This document shows positions 45,101 through 53,545 of a DNA stretch of 58,326 bases, piece after piece. Origin of the DNA: Lysobacter arseniciresistens ZS79 (GTDB taxonomy: Bacteria > Pseudomonadota > Gammaproteobacteria > Xanthomonadales > Xanthomonadaceae); contig NZ_AVPT01000016.1 of the NCBI RefSeq assembly GCF_000768335.1, positions 1 through 58,326 of the forward strand, given 5' to 3'. The position numbers and the translations under genes are program-made. How positions within the stretch are numbered: the first letter of the stretch is position 1; every line of letters begins with the position of its first letter. The notes beneath the pieces are model-generated. The model was not told where the DNA came from. It worked only from the letters and a program-made list of their open reading frames with translations, and made no database searches.

Positions 45101-45137
45101 AGCAACGGAGCAAGGTGATGACCCAACGAACGAATAG
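42114..45137 (+). CDS. tnpA: Tn3-family transposase TnpA
   Basis: A 1007-residue transposase of full family length. The N-terminal DNA-binding part begins LERTAYPRFPRVITTRDLLR. Catalytic residues lie in WGDGKSVAADG (near 677), VYSDTQGQSA (near 754) and AETNKIESYNGF (near 883). It performs replicative transposition producing cointegrates, which TnpS/TnpT-type or other tyrosine recombinases resolve. ATG 42114 was chosen over an upstream TTG. Its end overlaps tnpC. Identity to the Tn4651/Tn4652 branch is inferred from the tnpC neighbour. Confidence 0.92.
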   Translation: MANLERTAYPRFPRVITTRDLLRHYTPDVDEVEWASGFARSDTGRLGLIVLLKTFQQLHYFPALENVPAEIISHIRTVLNLKPATVADYRGSKTLYRHFAAVRTYVDVQRYYGKEAQRIAVRAAYEASEVMDQRVDVINASIEELIFRRYELPAFSTLDRIAEAAAVTAQERLYESISAGLTSERREFLDSLLSTDFAQRQSAFQAIKAIPKRATKKHLEAVLDQLAWLKTLGDVDDSLRGAPVNKIRHLAHQAALLDADDLKRTAPSRRYALMLALIHRMRVRARDDLAEMFIRRVSTLHKRAKEELTAIQMHQRAMAEQLVAKLDDVLAILVEEKEDPPAGRRIRALLAPDGSLERLRDDCAAIRLSGGSNHLPLLWRFFASHRAALMRLARTLDFVSATQNQSLMDALAVVLANEGRKAEWVSNSVDLRFCSERWRKLIVRPDDDGPPVNRRYLEMCVFSHLASELKSGDTCVVGSEAFADVREHLLPWAECEARLADFCAKVDIPPSAAACVSELKQRLTDTAARIDAAFPDLKGDVAIGDDGGPVLRRVQARDIPASAIALQSALGRELPTRNLLDILANIEHWTHFTRHFGPISGHEPKIKQATERYLQTIFAMGCNLGPNQAARHFVGEVSPHMISRANRRHVTVEKLEAATRELAELYLRLDLPRVWGDGKSVAADGTQYDFYDQNLLAGYHFRYRKMGAVAYRHVANNYIATFRHFIPPGIWEAVYVIEGLMQAKLSIEPDTVYSDTQGQSATVFAFTYLLGINLLPRIRNWKDLDFFRADKQTRYAHIDSLFHGAIDWTLIETHWKDLLQIAISIQAGKIASPMLLRRLGASSQRNRLFLAAQELGRAHRTVFLLNWIGSSPLRQEVTAETNKIESYNGFAKFFSFGGDVIAENDPDEQQKRLRYNDLIASAVILQNTVDMMRALQKLADDGVAVSGHDVAFFSPYLTGGVKRFGDYRLDLKRPPEPWIRDRLFKDAAKAARATTIATEQGDDPTNE

Positions 45138-45486
45138 AACGGGGCTGGCCGACGCCACCCCGCCCCTCGGTGGCGTCGACGCGATAGGACTCCAACAATT
45201 GCGTACGACCTTTGACACGACGCAGCTGCTGCGTGCGGTCGATGATCTCGACACCATTTGCGCGCTCGTCGCCGATCCGGACGAATTACGCACCGATCTT
45301 CTACGACTGCATGGGATGGCGCACGCCCTGATCAACGGGGGAGCCATATCGACAACGAGCGTCGATGAAACGATCGCCGAGTTGGCGGTGGACATCGAGG
45401 CCGAACTGGATGACATGAGCGCGTTGCTCTTGGCCATCCGGCAACGAATTCGGCCGCTTCTGGCGTTGATACGTGATGATGGCTAA
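45118..45486 (+). CDS. tnpC: TnpC, post-transcriptional regulator of transposase
   Basis: A 122-residue helical protein overlapping the end of tnpA by 20 bases. In Tn4652 a TnpC of this size in this position lowers TnpA levels after transcription. The sequence (LLRAVDDLDTICALVADPDE, then AELAVDIEAELDDMSALLLA) is acidic with heptad-like Leu spacing and no catalytic motif, consistent with that family. ATG 45118 follows GGAGCAAGGTG. Assignment relies mostly on position and size. Confidence 0.65.
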   Translation: MTQRTNRTGLADATPPLGGVDAIGLQQLRTTFDTTQLLRAVDDLDTICALVADPDELRTDLLRLHGMAHALINGGAISTTSVDETIAELAVDIEAELDDMSALLLAIRQRIRPLLALIRDDG

Positions 45487-45631
45487 TGGGTGGCGCAGGC
45501 CACCTCTCCCGCCAGGGATTTTTCGCAGCGGGCCGTGACCTTTGCCGCGTGCTGCACGAGATGCGGGATGGCCATCGCGTCGATGACGAACATCGCATGA
45601 ACCGTTGAAAAAGTTGTGTCGGATGGCTGCG

Positions 45632-46642
45632 TCATGACGAATCGCCGCCGGACTGGAGAGGTGGTGCAGAGCCGGGCGCCGGAAGCACAAGGGACGACGT
45701 GATCTGCGGCGACAGGCTCGCCTCGATCCGATGGCGCGCGAACGGGTCCGCGCCATCGAGGTATCGCATCGCCGATTTCACGTCTTTCCAGCCGACGTAT
45801 TCCATCAAGGTCTTGATGTCCCAGCCGTTTGCATCCGCCCACGCGGCGAAGCCACGTCGCAGCGAGTGTCCGCTGTAGTCGTCCGGTGATGGCAGACCGG
45901 CTTGGGCGAAGGCACGCCGCAGCAACCGAATGAGGCTGTTGGCGTGCAGCGGCTCGGTATGAATTCCAGCCCAGCGGTCGATCCGCCGGAACAGCGGCCC
46001 TTCGGTGAGCGCGGCCAACGCGATCCAGTCTCCGGTGGCCGCGACGGGGCAGCAGCGCGACAATGCAGGTACGTTGAATGATCGGCCCTCGTTTTGCCGG
46101 TCGCCTTTGCTGCGCGGCAGGAAACAGGTCATGCCTTGACCGGGAATGATGCGGACATGCTCCACTTGCAAGCGGAGCAATTCGTCGCCGCGGAATCCGC
46201 GCCAAAAACCGAGCGACACGAGCGCGCGGTCGCGCAGATGCCGCAATTGTCCCGCATAGTCGCCCCGGCTCTGCGCGATGCCTGCCGCGCCTTCGAGCCA
46301 CGTCAGCACTTGGGCGAGATGGCCCAATAGCAGAGGTTCGGCGCGCTTCTCGATCGTGGGGTGCAGCATCTGGATGCCCTTGAGTACCTTGCGCACGACT
46401 GGCGCCCGGGTTGGATCGGCAAAGCCGTGCTCGACGTGCCATTGGGCCAAAGCGGCCAAGCGCTGCTTGAGCGTATTGGTAGCGAGCCGACCGGCATGGT
46501 CGGCCAGATAGTGGGCGATGCTGTCCGCTGTCGCCGGCAGGTGGCCGCCCCATTCGACCTCGAAGTGGCGCATCGCGGACTGGTAGCTGCGACGGGTGTT
46601 CTCGCGGGTGGCGGCATCAAGGTAGCGGTCGAGTGTCGTCAT
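45632..46642 (-). CDS. Tyrosine recombinase associated with the Tn3-type transposon
   Basis: A 336-residue integrase-type enzyme. The N-terminal SAM-like domain (RENTRRSYQSAMRHFEVEW) precedes a catalytic domain with R151, K179 in PRSKGDR, H259 and R262 in HSLRRGF, W285 in place of the second His, and Tyr294 in MRYL; all are in place. It converges with tnpC. It may resolve cointegrates for this transposon or be an independent integrase. It is distinct from TnpS at the left end; the two share only the general fold. Confidence 0.82.
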   Translation of the reverse strand: MTTLDRYLDAATRENTRRSYQSAMRHFEVEWGGHLPATADSIAHYLADHAGRLATNTLKQRLAALAQWHVEHGFADPTRAPVVRKVLKGIQMLHPTIEKRAEPLLLGHLAQVLTWLEGAAGIAQSRGDYAGQLRHLRDRALVSLGFWRGFRGDELLRLQVEHVRIIPGQGMTCFLPRSKGDRQNEGRSFNVPALSRCCPVAATGDWIALAALTEGPLFRRIDRWAGIHTEPLHANSLIRLLRRAFAQAGLPSPDDYSGHSLRRGFAAWADANGWDIKTLMEYVGWKDVKSAMRYLDGADPFARHRIEASLSPQITSSLVLPAPGSAPPLQSGGDSS

Positions 46643-46760
46643 GCGCGCTTCGGGTCTTTCTACTTGGTGTTCTGACGCGCATCGCAGGAGGCGATCAAGC
46701 TCAGCCCGCCCTTGCGTTTGATATCGGCCTGATTTCGATCCGGTTGCGGTGCAATATCCG

Positions 46761-48803
46761 TCATGTCGTCGGGTCGCCGGCCACTTCGATATGCATCATC
46801 AGTCCGCCGCCGCCGTCGGTCTCCGTGTTGTTGTTGGTGGTGTGGTGCGAGATGTGGCAATGGATCATCCACTTGCCGGGCTTGAGTGCTTTCCAGATGA
46901 CGTCGTAACGCTGGCCGGGGCCGATGTTGATCGTGTCGGCCCTGAAGCGGGCGGCCGGCGCCAGGGTTTCGCCGTCGCGTGCAACGACCTCGAATGGCCC
47001 GCCGTGGATATGCATCGGGTGGATGAAGCCGCTGTTGGAACCGATGAAACGTACTTTTACCGTCTCGCCCACTTTCATGTGGATGGTGTCGGTCGATGGG
47101 TATGCGCGGCCGTTGATGGTGAAGTAGTTGGGCATGCCGCCTTCCATCGGCATCGCCGGATAGGTGATGCCCTCGCGCATCAGCCATTCCTGCAACTGGA
47201 TCGTGTACTCGTGGTCGGCTGCGAGCGTGGAGTCGGCGATGCGCGGCTCGATCAGCATCGCGCCGTAAAGTCCCAGCGCCTGCTGCCGATCGACGTGGTC
47301 GTGGGAGTGATAGAAATACGTGCCCGACTGGACCACGGTGAACTCGTACCGGTAAATGTCGCCGTTCTCGATCGGTTCTTGAGTGACATGCGCCGGACCG
47401 TCCATCACATTGGGCAGGATCAGCCCATGCCAGTGCACAGTAGTCGTTTCGGGCAGCCGGTTGGTCACGTTGATTCGCACCCGATCGCCTTCGCGAAAGC
47501 GCAACGTCGGGCCTGGCACCTGGCCATTGAAGGCATAAGCGTTGACGTGGATGTTTGGCAGTATCTGCCAGCGGATCACCGATGTCTCCAGATCGAACAC
47601 CTTGACGCCATTTTCCAGGCGCGGCTGGAGCTCCCGGCCGCCGCGGACTTTCAGTCCATACGTTTGCGTGACATCGCGCGGATCGACCGCAGCCATGTCG
47701 AGCATTGCCGCGGCCGGCGTGTCGTTGTCCATGATCATCCCCGGCGGCATGATCGCGCCGCCCACATCGTGCGCGCTCAAGGTGAGGTTGTAGAACGCTG
47801 CCGGAAACGTCATGCCCAGCAGAAGCATCAGCGCGGTGAAGGTGGTGACGGCGAACAGTTGCGGCCGGGTGACATCCGACTTCATCGCGTCACCTGGCGT
47901 ATTGCCTGATCCGCCGTGGGAGGCGTGACTATCTTCGCCGGCCTGTTTGGCTGGCGCCTTGGAGGCCATGCGCGAGCCGGCGCTCTTGCCCATCGCCGAG
48001 TGATCCATTCCGGGCATCGGCGCTGTCTCTGCGCTGTCACCGCCCGTCGAGCCGGGACTGGGCTGCGCTCCGCGCTTTCCAGCGTTCGCCCCCGCTTTTG
48101 TGGACGGGGCTTTCGTGGCATTTCCTTCTTCATTTTCCTTCCGCTCGGTCATCAACCCATGCTTCATGCCACGCGCCACCATCCAGACATTAACGGGATA
48201 GGCGACCGCAAAGCCGGCGATCACGCCGATCGACATCACCATCCAGAACAGCGGTTCGCCCGGCCACATGGCGCGCATGTCGCGGCCCATCATCAACGCA
48301 ACCATGACCGGTGCCATGCCCGCCATCATGCAGTTCATCGAGATCAGCTCGGGCAGGAAGCTGCGGCGCACATTCTGCAGATACGTGCCGCCCATCATCC
48401 GACGCATGAACAACGCCTGGAAAATCAGCAGGCCGAACAGGAAACCAGCCACGTATTCGATGATCAGGTCCTGCCACATCGGCAGGCCGATGAGCGCAAC
48501 GATCACCGCGGCCACGATGATGCCGGTAGCGTCGCCCGCGACGCAGTGGACGGTGGAACCGACGCCCTGTTTCCACAGCGGTCTGATGAATGCCTCGTGT
48601 TCCCCGGGCCGCGGTTCCTTGTCAGCCATGACATACAACAGCAGTCCTATCGGACCCATGTACAGCGTGACCAGCACGAACCCCCACTTCATCACCGCAG
48701 GCTCCGGGTTGCCAGTGAACTGGTCCCATGCGACGTAGGCAGCGGACAGCACGGCCAATACAAGCCAGACGTGCACGAAAATATCGAAAGGCTGAATCAG
48801 CAT
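46761..48803 (-). CDS. Fusion of DUF4396 membrane domain and multicopper oxidase
   Basis: A 680-residue protein. Residues 1-215 form a DUF4396-like domain with about six helices and Met-rich segments (CMMAGMAPVMVALMMGRDM). A linker at 216-315 is charged and has MPGMDHSAMG, HASHGG. One more helix lies near 325-345. Residues 370-680 are a multicopper oxidase with VHWHGLILP, YFYHSHDHVDRQ, HPMHIHGG and IHCHISHH; the T1 region lacks the usual axial Met. It would tether a periplasmic Cu(I) or organic-substrate oxidase to a membrane domain that may move copper. It stands first in a minus-strand block with no assigned operon partner on its 3' side. Confidence 0.8.
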   Translation of the reverse strand: MLIQPFDIFVHVWLVLAVLSAAYVAWDQFTGNPEPAVMKWGFVLVTLYMGPIGLLLYVMADKEPRPGEHEAFIRPLWKQGVGSTVHCVAGDATGIIVAAVIVALIGLPMWQDLIIEYVAGFLFGLLIFQALFMRRMMGGTYLQNVRRSFLPELISMNCMMAGMAPVMVALMMGRDMRAMWPGEPLFWMVMSIGVIAGFAVAYPVNVWMVARGMKHGLMTERKENEEGNATKAPSTKAGANAGKRGAQPSPGSTGGDSAETAPMPGMDHSAMGKSAGSRMASKAPAKQAGEDSHASHGGSGNTPGDAMKSDVTRPQLFAVTTFTALMLLLGMTFPAAFYNLTLSAHDVGGAIMPPGMIMDNDTPAAAMLDMAAVDPRDVTQTYGLKVRGGRELQPRLENGVKVFDLETSVIRWQILPNIHVNAYAFNGQVPGPTLRFREGDRVRINVTNRLPETTTVHWHGLILPNVMDGPAHVTQEPIENGDIYRYEFTVVQSGTYFYHSHDHVDRQQALGLYGAMLIEPRIADSTLAADHEYTIQLQEWLMREGITYPAMPMEGGMPNYFTINGRAYPSTDTIHMKVGETVKVRFIGSNSGFIHPMHIHGGPFEVVARDGETLAPAARFRADTINIGPGQRYDVIWKALKPGKWMIHCHISHHTTNNNTETDGGGGLMMHIEVAGDPTT

Positions 48804-48839
48804 GCCGTTGTCCTTTGAATTGCCGTTGATGCCGCGCGG

Positions 48840-49334
48840 CTAGTGGCGATGTCCGTGCCCATCACCGTGTTCTTTATCGCTCCCGCCTACCTCATCGCAT
48901 GCAGGCCGCGACTGGACGAACACGCCATCGCTATAGACCAGCTCGCCGCCGAGCCAACCTTGCAAGGCCGCGAGGGCCACCGTCAACATCGCCGCGTCGA
49001 GATACAGCATCGGTACGCTGCGATCACCGTCGAAAAGCATCCAACGCCAGAACGCCAGAGCCAGTATCGCCACCAGCAGGGCGAAGCCGACGAGTCTATG
49101 CCGGTGCACCCGATGGTGGACCTCCTCGCTCAAGCCGGTTCTGTGCGCCCGGTACATGTCGAATAGCCCGGCCGCGACCGCGGCCAGCGCACTGATTGCA
49201 GCGCCGAGCAACGTCCACCAGCCGGTGCTGCCCAGCGATTCGATGCGAGTGACGTAGGCCGCGCCATCGGCCGACACAGAGAACACCAGCAACGCGATCG
49301 GGAAGTGGACCAGCATGGGATGGATGGGCTTCAT
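48840..49334 (-). CDS. DUF2231-type small membrane protein
   Basis: A 164-residue protein with four helices (about 8-25, 38-60, 80-100, 112-130). It begins KPIHPMLVHFPIALL, the DUF2231 signature with conserved His, and has a C-terminal tail ending HGDGHGHRH. DUF2231 proteins are found with cytochromes and copper oxidases and may bind heme or metal; no function is proven. It lies 36 bases upstream of the fusion oxidase on the same strand, so they are likely co-expressed. Confidence 0.8.
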   Translation of the reverse strand: MKPIHPMLVHFPIALLVFSVSADGAAYVTRIESLGSTGWWTLLGAAISALAAVAAGLFDMYRAHRTGLSEEVHHRVHRHRLVGFALLVAILALAFWRWMLFDGDRSVPMLYLDAAMLTVALAALQGWLGGELVYSDGVFVQSRPACDEVGGSDKEHGDGHGHRH

Positions 49335-49497
49335 GACGGACCGTCCCGGTGGCTACAGTTCCAATCACTGTACCGCCCAGTTTCAACAAATGCAGCCAAC
49401 ACGATCTTCTTTGGAGAAGATCATGTGGTCCGTTCGAATCATGGTCCGGAGCGATCGGAAAACGAGGATGTGCCGGCATACCTCCGATGACCAGCCA

Positions 49498-50871
49498 TCA
49501 ACGCGAATCGCCTGCGTCCTCTCGCGTGCTGACCGGCACGACACGCCAGACAACATTGCCGACATCGTCGGCGACCAGCAGGGCGCCGGTCTTGTCGACC
49601 ACCACGCCGACCGGACGCCCGAAGGCATGCCCGTCCTCACCGACGAATCCGGTCAATACATCCTCAGGTGCACCTGCAGGTCTTCCATTGGAGAAAGGCA
49701 CGAACACCACCTTGTAACCGCTGGGCGGTCGCCGGTTCCATGAGCCGTGCATGCCGACGAAGGCGCCACCGCGATACCGCGGCGCCAACAGCGACGCATC
49801 GTAGAAAGTCAACCCCAACGGAGCCACGTGCGAGCCGAGCGCATAGTCCGGCACGATGGCCCGTGCCACGAGGTCGGGCTGTTGCGGCTGGACTTCCTGA
49901 TCGACATGCGGGCCGTAGTAACTGTAGGGCCAGCCGTAGAAACCGCCTTCGCGTACCGACGTCAGATAATCCGGCACCAAGTCGCTGCCGAGTTCGTCGC
50001 GCTCGTTGACTACCGTCCACAGCGCACCTGTCAGCGGGTGCCAGGCGATGCCGACCGGATTGCGTAGCCCGGAGGCGAACACCCGCTTCGTTCGTGCCGC
50101 AGGGTCGATCTCAAGGATCGCGGCGCGGTCCACTTCCACCGCCATCCCGTTGTCGGCCGCGTTGCTGTTGGACCCGACACCGACATACAGCCGGGAATCA
50201 TCGCGGCTGGCGAGCAGGCTCTTGGTCCAGTGATGGTTGAACCGGCCGCGGCCGGGCAGTTCGATCACCTCTTCGGGCACGGCCGCAATGGCGATGTCCC
50301 CTGCGCGGTACGGAACCTTGACCAGGGCATCGGCATTGGCGACGTACAGGGTATCGCCGACCAGCGCCATGCCGAACGGCGAACTCAAGTCTTGCAGGAA
50401 CACGCTGCTGGTTTCGGCTACCCCGTCACCATCGGCATCGCGCAGCAGCGTAATGCGGTTGGCGCTGGGGACCCCGGCACCGGCACGCTTCATGACCTGC
50501 TTCATCACGGCGCCTTTCAGACCGGTGACGCCGCTCTTGCCGGGACCATTGGTTTCCGCCACCAGCACATCGCCGTTGGGCAGCACGTACAGCCAGCGCG
50601 GGTAATCCAGGCCGCCGGCGAACCGGGTGACCGTGAATCCCGGCGCCGGTGTCGGCATTGCGCCGCTCGGCCAGCCTTCGGCCGGGGCGATGTCCACGGT
50701 CGGAATCAGGGTACGGTTCGGAAGCGGCAAGGTCGGGTTGGGCCCGATGCCGGCGATGGTTGCCAGCTTTGCGGATTCCAGACACCCCGCCAGGCCGAGC
50801 AGCACCGGGATGATCAATGCGGTTATTCGACCGGGTGAGGAACGAAACGTTTCCACGGAATTGTTCTTCAC
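49498..50871 (-). CDS. Sorbosone/glucose dehydrogenase-like beta-propeller lipoprotein
   Basis: A 457-residue lipoprotein (LLGLAGC lipobox). The propeller shows GGLDYPRWLYVLPNGDVLVA, ASGLRNPVGIAWHP, NERDELGSDLVPDYLT and AFVGMHGSWNRRPPSGYKV, as in PQQ-dependent sorbosone-dehydrogenase-like proteins. Such enzymes oxidise sugars or aldehydes in the periplasm, but the natural substrate of this branch is unknown. GTG 50871 is preferred because GGAGG lies 5 bases upstream; an earlier GTG at 50883 would overlap that site. It may pass electrons to neighbouring cytochrome or oxidase proteins. Confidence 0.82.
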   Translation of the reverse strand: MKNNSVETFRSSPGRITALIIPVLLGLAGCLESAKLATIAGIGPNPTLPLPNRTLIPTVDIAPAEGWPSGAMPTPAPGFTVTRFAGGLDYPRWLYVLPNGDVLVAETNGPGKSGVTGLKGAVMKQVMKRAGAGVPSANRITLLRDADGDGVAETSSVFLQDLSSPFGMALVGDTLYVANADALVKVPYRAGDIAIAAVPEEVIELPGRGRFNHHWTKSLLASRDDSRLYVGVGSNSNAADNGMAVEVDRAAILEIDPAARTKRVFASGLRNPVGIAWHPLTGALWTVVNERDELGSDLVPDYLTSVREGGFYGWPYSYYGPHVDQEVQPQQPDLVARAIVPDYALGSHVAPLGLTFYDASLLAPRYRGGAFVGMHGSWNRRPPSGYKVVFVPFSNGRPAGAPEDVLTGFVGEDGHAFGRPVGVVVDKTGALLVADDVGNVVWRVVPVSTREDAGDSR

Positions 50872-51098
50872 GGAATCCTCCACCAGTCTTCCCGGCCGCG
50901 CGTAAGGCTGAGCGGGATCGTGTGATTGGTGTGTGGAGGGCCTGACACTTGGACTGGAGACCAGCTTTCGGCTAGTCCTTCGGGCCTCAATGGCCTGTGA
51001 GGTCCAACGCCTTATGAATTGTCGGCCGCTAAGCAGGGCCGGATTGGCCTGCCGGAACCTTTAACATTCACGGCCAAAGAAAAGGCTATCCTTAGTCG

Positions 51099-51539
51099 AT
51101 GACCGCTTTCTCCATCCTGCTGAGGCTGTTGCTGAGCATCACCCTGATCCTCAATGGATCCGGGGCAGCGATGGCGCATGCCGGCATGACCATGGCGCAC
51201 GCCCAACATGGGGCAGAGGCCGCGAGCACCCATGATCAACCAGCCAGGGTGCACATTCAGGCTTCAGCGGCCCCGGATTGCCATCACATGCGGGCCATGC
51301 CCCCGGCGAAGGCCGACGCTCCATTGGCTTTGACCTCGGCCTCCGATACGACAGATGGTTCGACGAACTGCTGCCAGTCCGCCGATTGCCGCAGCGGCTG
51401 CACCCAGCATTGCGCTGCCGCCATCGCCATCGCAGCCATCCAGGATGCCCTCATCCCCCGTACCGGCCTCCTGCGCCCGATACAGACCGGCCATGTTGCG
51501 CCGGCTCTGCCGCACCTGATCCGACCTCCGATCGGCTAA
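51099..51539 (+). CDS. copL: CopL-family metal-binding regulatory protein (copy 2)
   Basis: A 146-residue secreted protein: hydrophobic start LLRLLLSITLILNGSGAAMA, His/Met segment HAGMTMAHAQH, Cys cluster NCCQSADCRSGCTQHC, and C-terminal PALPHLIRPPIG. The end matches copy 1 in 10 of 12 positions although the middle differs. It leads the second, plus-strand copper cluster. The 215 bases before it contain no gene and presumably hold the copper-responsive promoter. Confidence 0.83.
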   Translation: MTAFSILLRLLLSITLILNGSGAAMAHAGMTMAHAQHGAEAASTHDQPARVHIQASAAPDCHHMRAMPPAKADAPLALTSASDTTDGSTNCCQSADCRSGCTQHCAAAIAIAAIQDALIPRTGLLRPIQTGHVAPALPHLIRPPIG

Positions 51540-51679
51540 GCCTCTCCAGCGCCTTGTCAGGCGCATGTTCCATGTTCCTGTCCGCCGCGATGTATGCTCT
51601 CGTGCGTCGGCCGTAGGCCATGGACTTTTCGGCTCGGGTTCTCGCCCGACGCCATCTGGATGCTGAATTGGAGTCTTTG

Positions 51680-53545
51680 ATGTCAACCGAATCTTCCGGC
51701 TTTGGGGCGGGTTTGTCGCGCCGTCGCTTCGTCCAGGGACTGGCGGTCGGCGGTGCCGTCGCCGGCCTGGGCTTGTGGTCCAAGCCGTCCTGGGCACTCA
51801 AATCGCCCGGCCAAACCGAGGTGCTCTCGGGCACCGACTTTCGCCTGACCATCGGCGAGACGCCGATGAACTTCACCGGCAACACGCGCACGGCGATCAC
51901 CGTCAACGGATCGATCCCGGCGCCGATCCTGCGCTGGCGCGAAGGTGACACCGTCAATCTGTATGTCTCCAACGCACTGCCGCCGAATTCGATCCATGGC
52001 CACGACACCTCGATCCACTGGCACGGCATCCTGCTGCCGCCGAACATGGACGGCGTGCCTGGCATCAGTTTCGACGGCATCCGCCGCGGCGAGACGTACC
52101 ACTACCGCTTCGACGTGCGCCAGGGCGGCACCTACTGGTATCACAGCCATTCCGCTTTCCAGGAGCAGGCCGGCCTCTACGGCTCGATCATCATCGACCC
52201 GCTCGAGCCCGAGCCGTTCTCTTATGACCGCGACTACGTGGTGATGCTGTCGGACTGGACCGACCTGGATCCGGCCGCGCTGTTTGCGCGACTGAAGAAG
52301 ATGTCGGGCTACGACAACTATTACAAGCGCACGGTAGGCGACTTCTTCCGCGATGTCCGGACCGACGGCCTCGACGCCACCATCGAGGACCGCAAGGCAT
52401 GGGGCAGGATGCGCATGACGCCGACTGACATGTCGGACGTCAACGCCCACACCTATACCTACCTGATGAACGGCACCTCGGCGTTGGGCAACTGGACCGG
52501 GCTGTTCCGTTCCGGCGAAAAGGTGCGGCTGCGCTTCATCAACGGCTCGGCGATGACGTACTTCGACGTGCGCATCCCCGGTCTGAAGATGACCGTGGTC
52601 GCCGCCGACGGCCAGTACGTGCATCCGGTGACGGTCGACGAGTTCCGCATCGCAGTGGCCGAGACCTTCGATGTGATCGTCGAACCCTCCGGCCAGGACG
52701 CTTTCACCATTTTCGCCCAGGACATGGGTCGCACCGGCTACGTCAACGGCACGCTGGCCGTGCGCGAGGGCTTGCGCGCGCCGGTGCCCGCGGTCGATCC
52801 GCGCCCGATCATGACTATGGCCGACATGGGCCACGGCGGAATGGGCGGGGGCCACGATATGTCGTCGATGTCGGGCGCGTCGATGGCCGGGATGGACCAC
52901 GGTGCCACGACTGCGAAACCCGCTGCGCAGGACATGAGCGGCATGGACCACAGCGGCCATGACATGTCAGCGATGCAGGGTGGTGCGTCGATGGCCGGCA
53001 TGGATCACGGTGCCGGCGGCATGCAAGCGCATCCGGCCGGCGAAGCCGGCAACCCGCTCGTCGACATGCAGACGATGACGCCGGTGCCCAAGCTCAACGA
53101 TCCGGGTATGGGCCTGATGGACAATGGCCGCAAGGTGCTGAGCTACGCGATGCTCAAGAGCGCCTTCGCCGACCCGGACGGCCGCGACCCCAGCCGCGAT
53201 ATCGAACTGCACCTGACCGGGCACATGGAGAAGTTCGCCTGGTCCTTCGATGGACGGAAGATGTCGGACGCCGAACCGATCCGGCTCAACTACGGCGAGC
53301 GCATGCGCATCGTGCTGGTCAACGACACGATGATGACCCACCCGATCCACTTGCACGGCATGTGGAGCGACCTCGAGGACGAGCAAGGCAACTTCCTCGT
53401 GCGCAAGCACACCATCGACATGCCGCCGGGCAGCAAGCGCAGCTACCGCGTGCGCGCCGACGCGCTGGGCAGCTGGGCCTACCACTGCCATCTGCTCTAC
53501 CACATGGAAGCCGGAATGATGCGGCAAGTGACGGTGGAGGAATGA
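51680..53545 (+). CDS. copA: CopA, periplasmic multicopper oxidase (copy 2)
   Basis: A 621-residue paralogue of the first CopA, with twin-arginine signal [20 protein letters not shown]. Copper ligands [32 protein letters not shown] and [12 protein letters not shown] are intact. The Met/His insert near 390-460 differs, with [18 protein letters not shown] and [11 protein letters not shown]. Domain text outside the insert is highly similar to copy 1 but differs throughout, so the copies are old paralogues. ATG 51680 follows TTGGAGTC. Confidence 0.93.
   Translation: MSTESSGFGAGLSRRRFVQGLAVGGAVAGLGLWSKPSWALKSPGQTEVLSGTDFRLTIGETPMNFTGNTRTAITVNGSIPAPILRWREGDTVNLYVSNALPPNSIHGHDTSIHWHGILLPPNMDGVPGISFDGIRRGETYHYRFDVRQGGTYWYHSHSAFQEQAGLYGSIIIDPLEPEPFSYDRDYVVMLSDWTDLDPAALFARLKKMSGYDNYYKRTVGDFFRDVRTDGLDATIEDRKAWGRMRMTPTDMSDVNAHTYTYLMNGTSALGNWTGLFRSGEKVRLRFINGSAMTYFDVRIPGLKMTVVAADGQYVHPVTVDEFRIAVAETFDVIVEPSGQDAFTIFAQDMGRTGYVNGTLAVREGLRAPVPAVDPRPIMTMADMGHGGMGGGHDMSSMSGASMAGMDHGATTAKPAAQDMSGMDHSGHDMSAMQGGASMAGMDHGAGGMQAHPAGEAGNPLVDMQTMTPVPKLNDPGMGLMDNGRKVLSYAMLKSAFADPDGRDPSRDIELHLTGHMEKFAWSFDGRKMSDAEPIRLNYGERMRIVLVNDTMMTHPIHLHGMWSDLEDEQGNFLVRKHTIDMPPGSKRSYRVRADALGSWAYHCHLLYHMEAGMMRQVTVEE

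Noticed and set aside
51683-52960. Minus-strand frame opposite copA copy 2
   Set aside because: Same antisense artefact as in copy 1.
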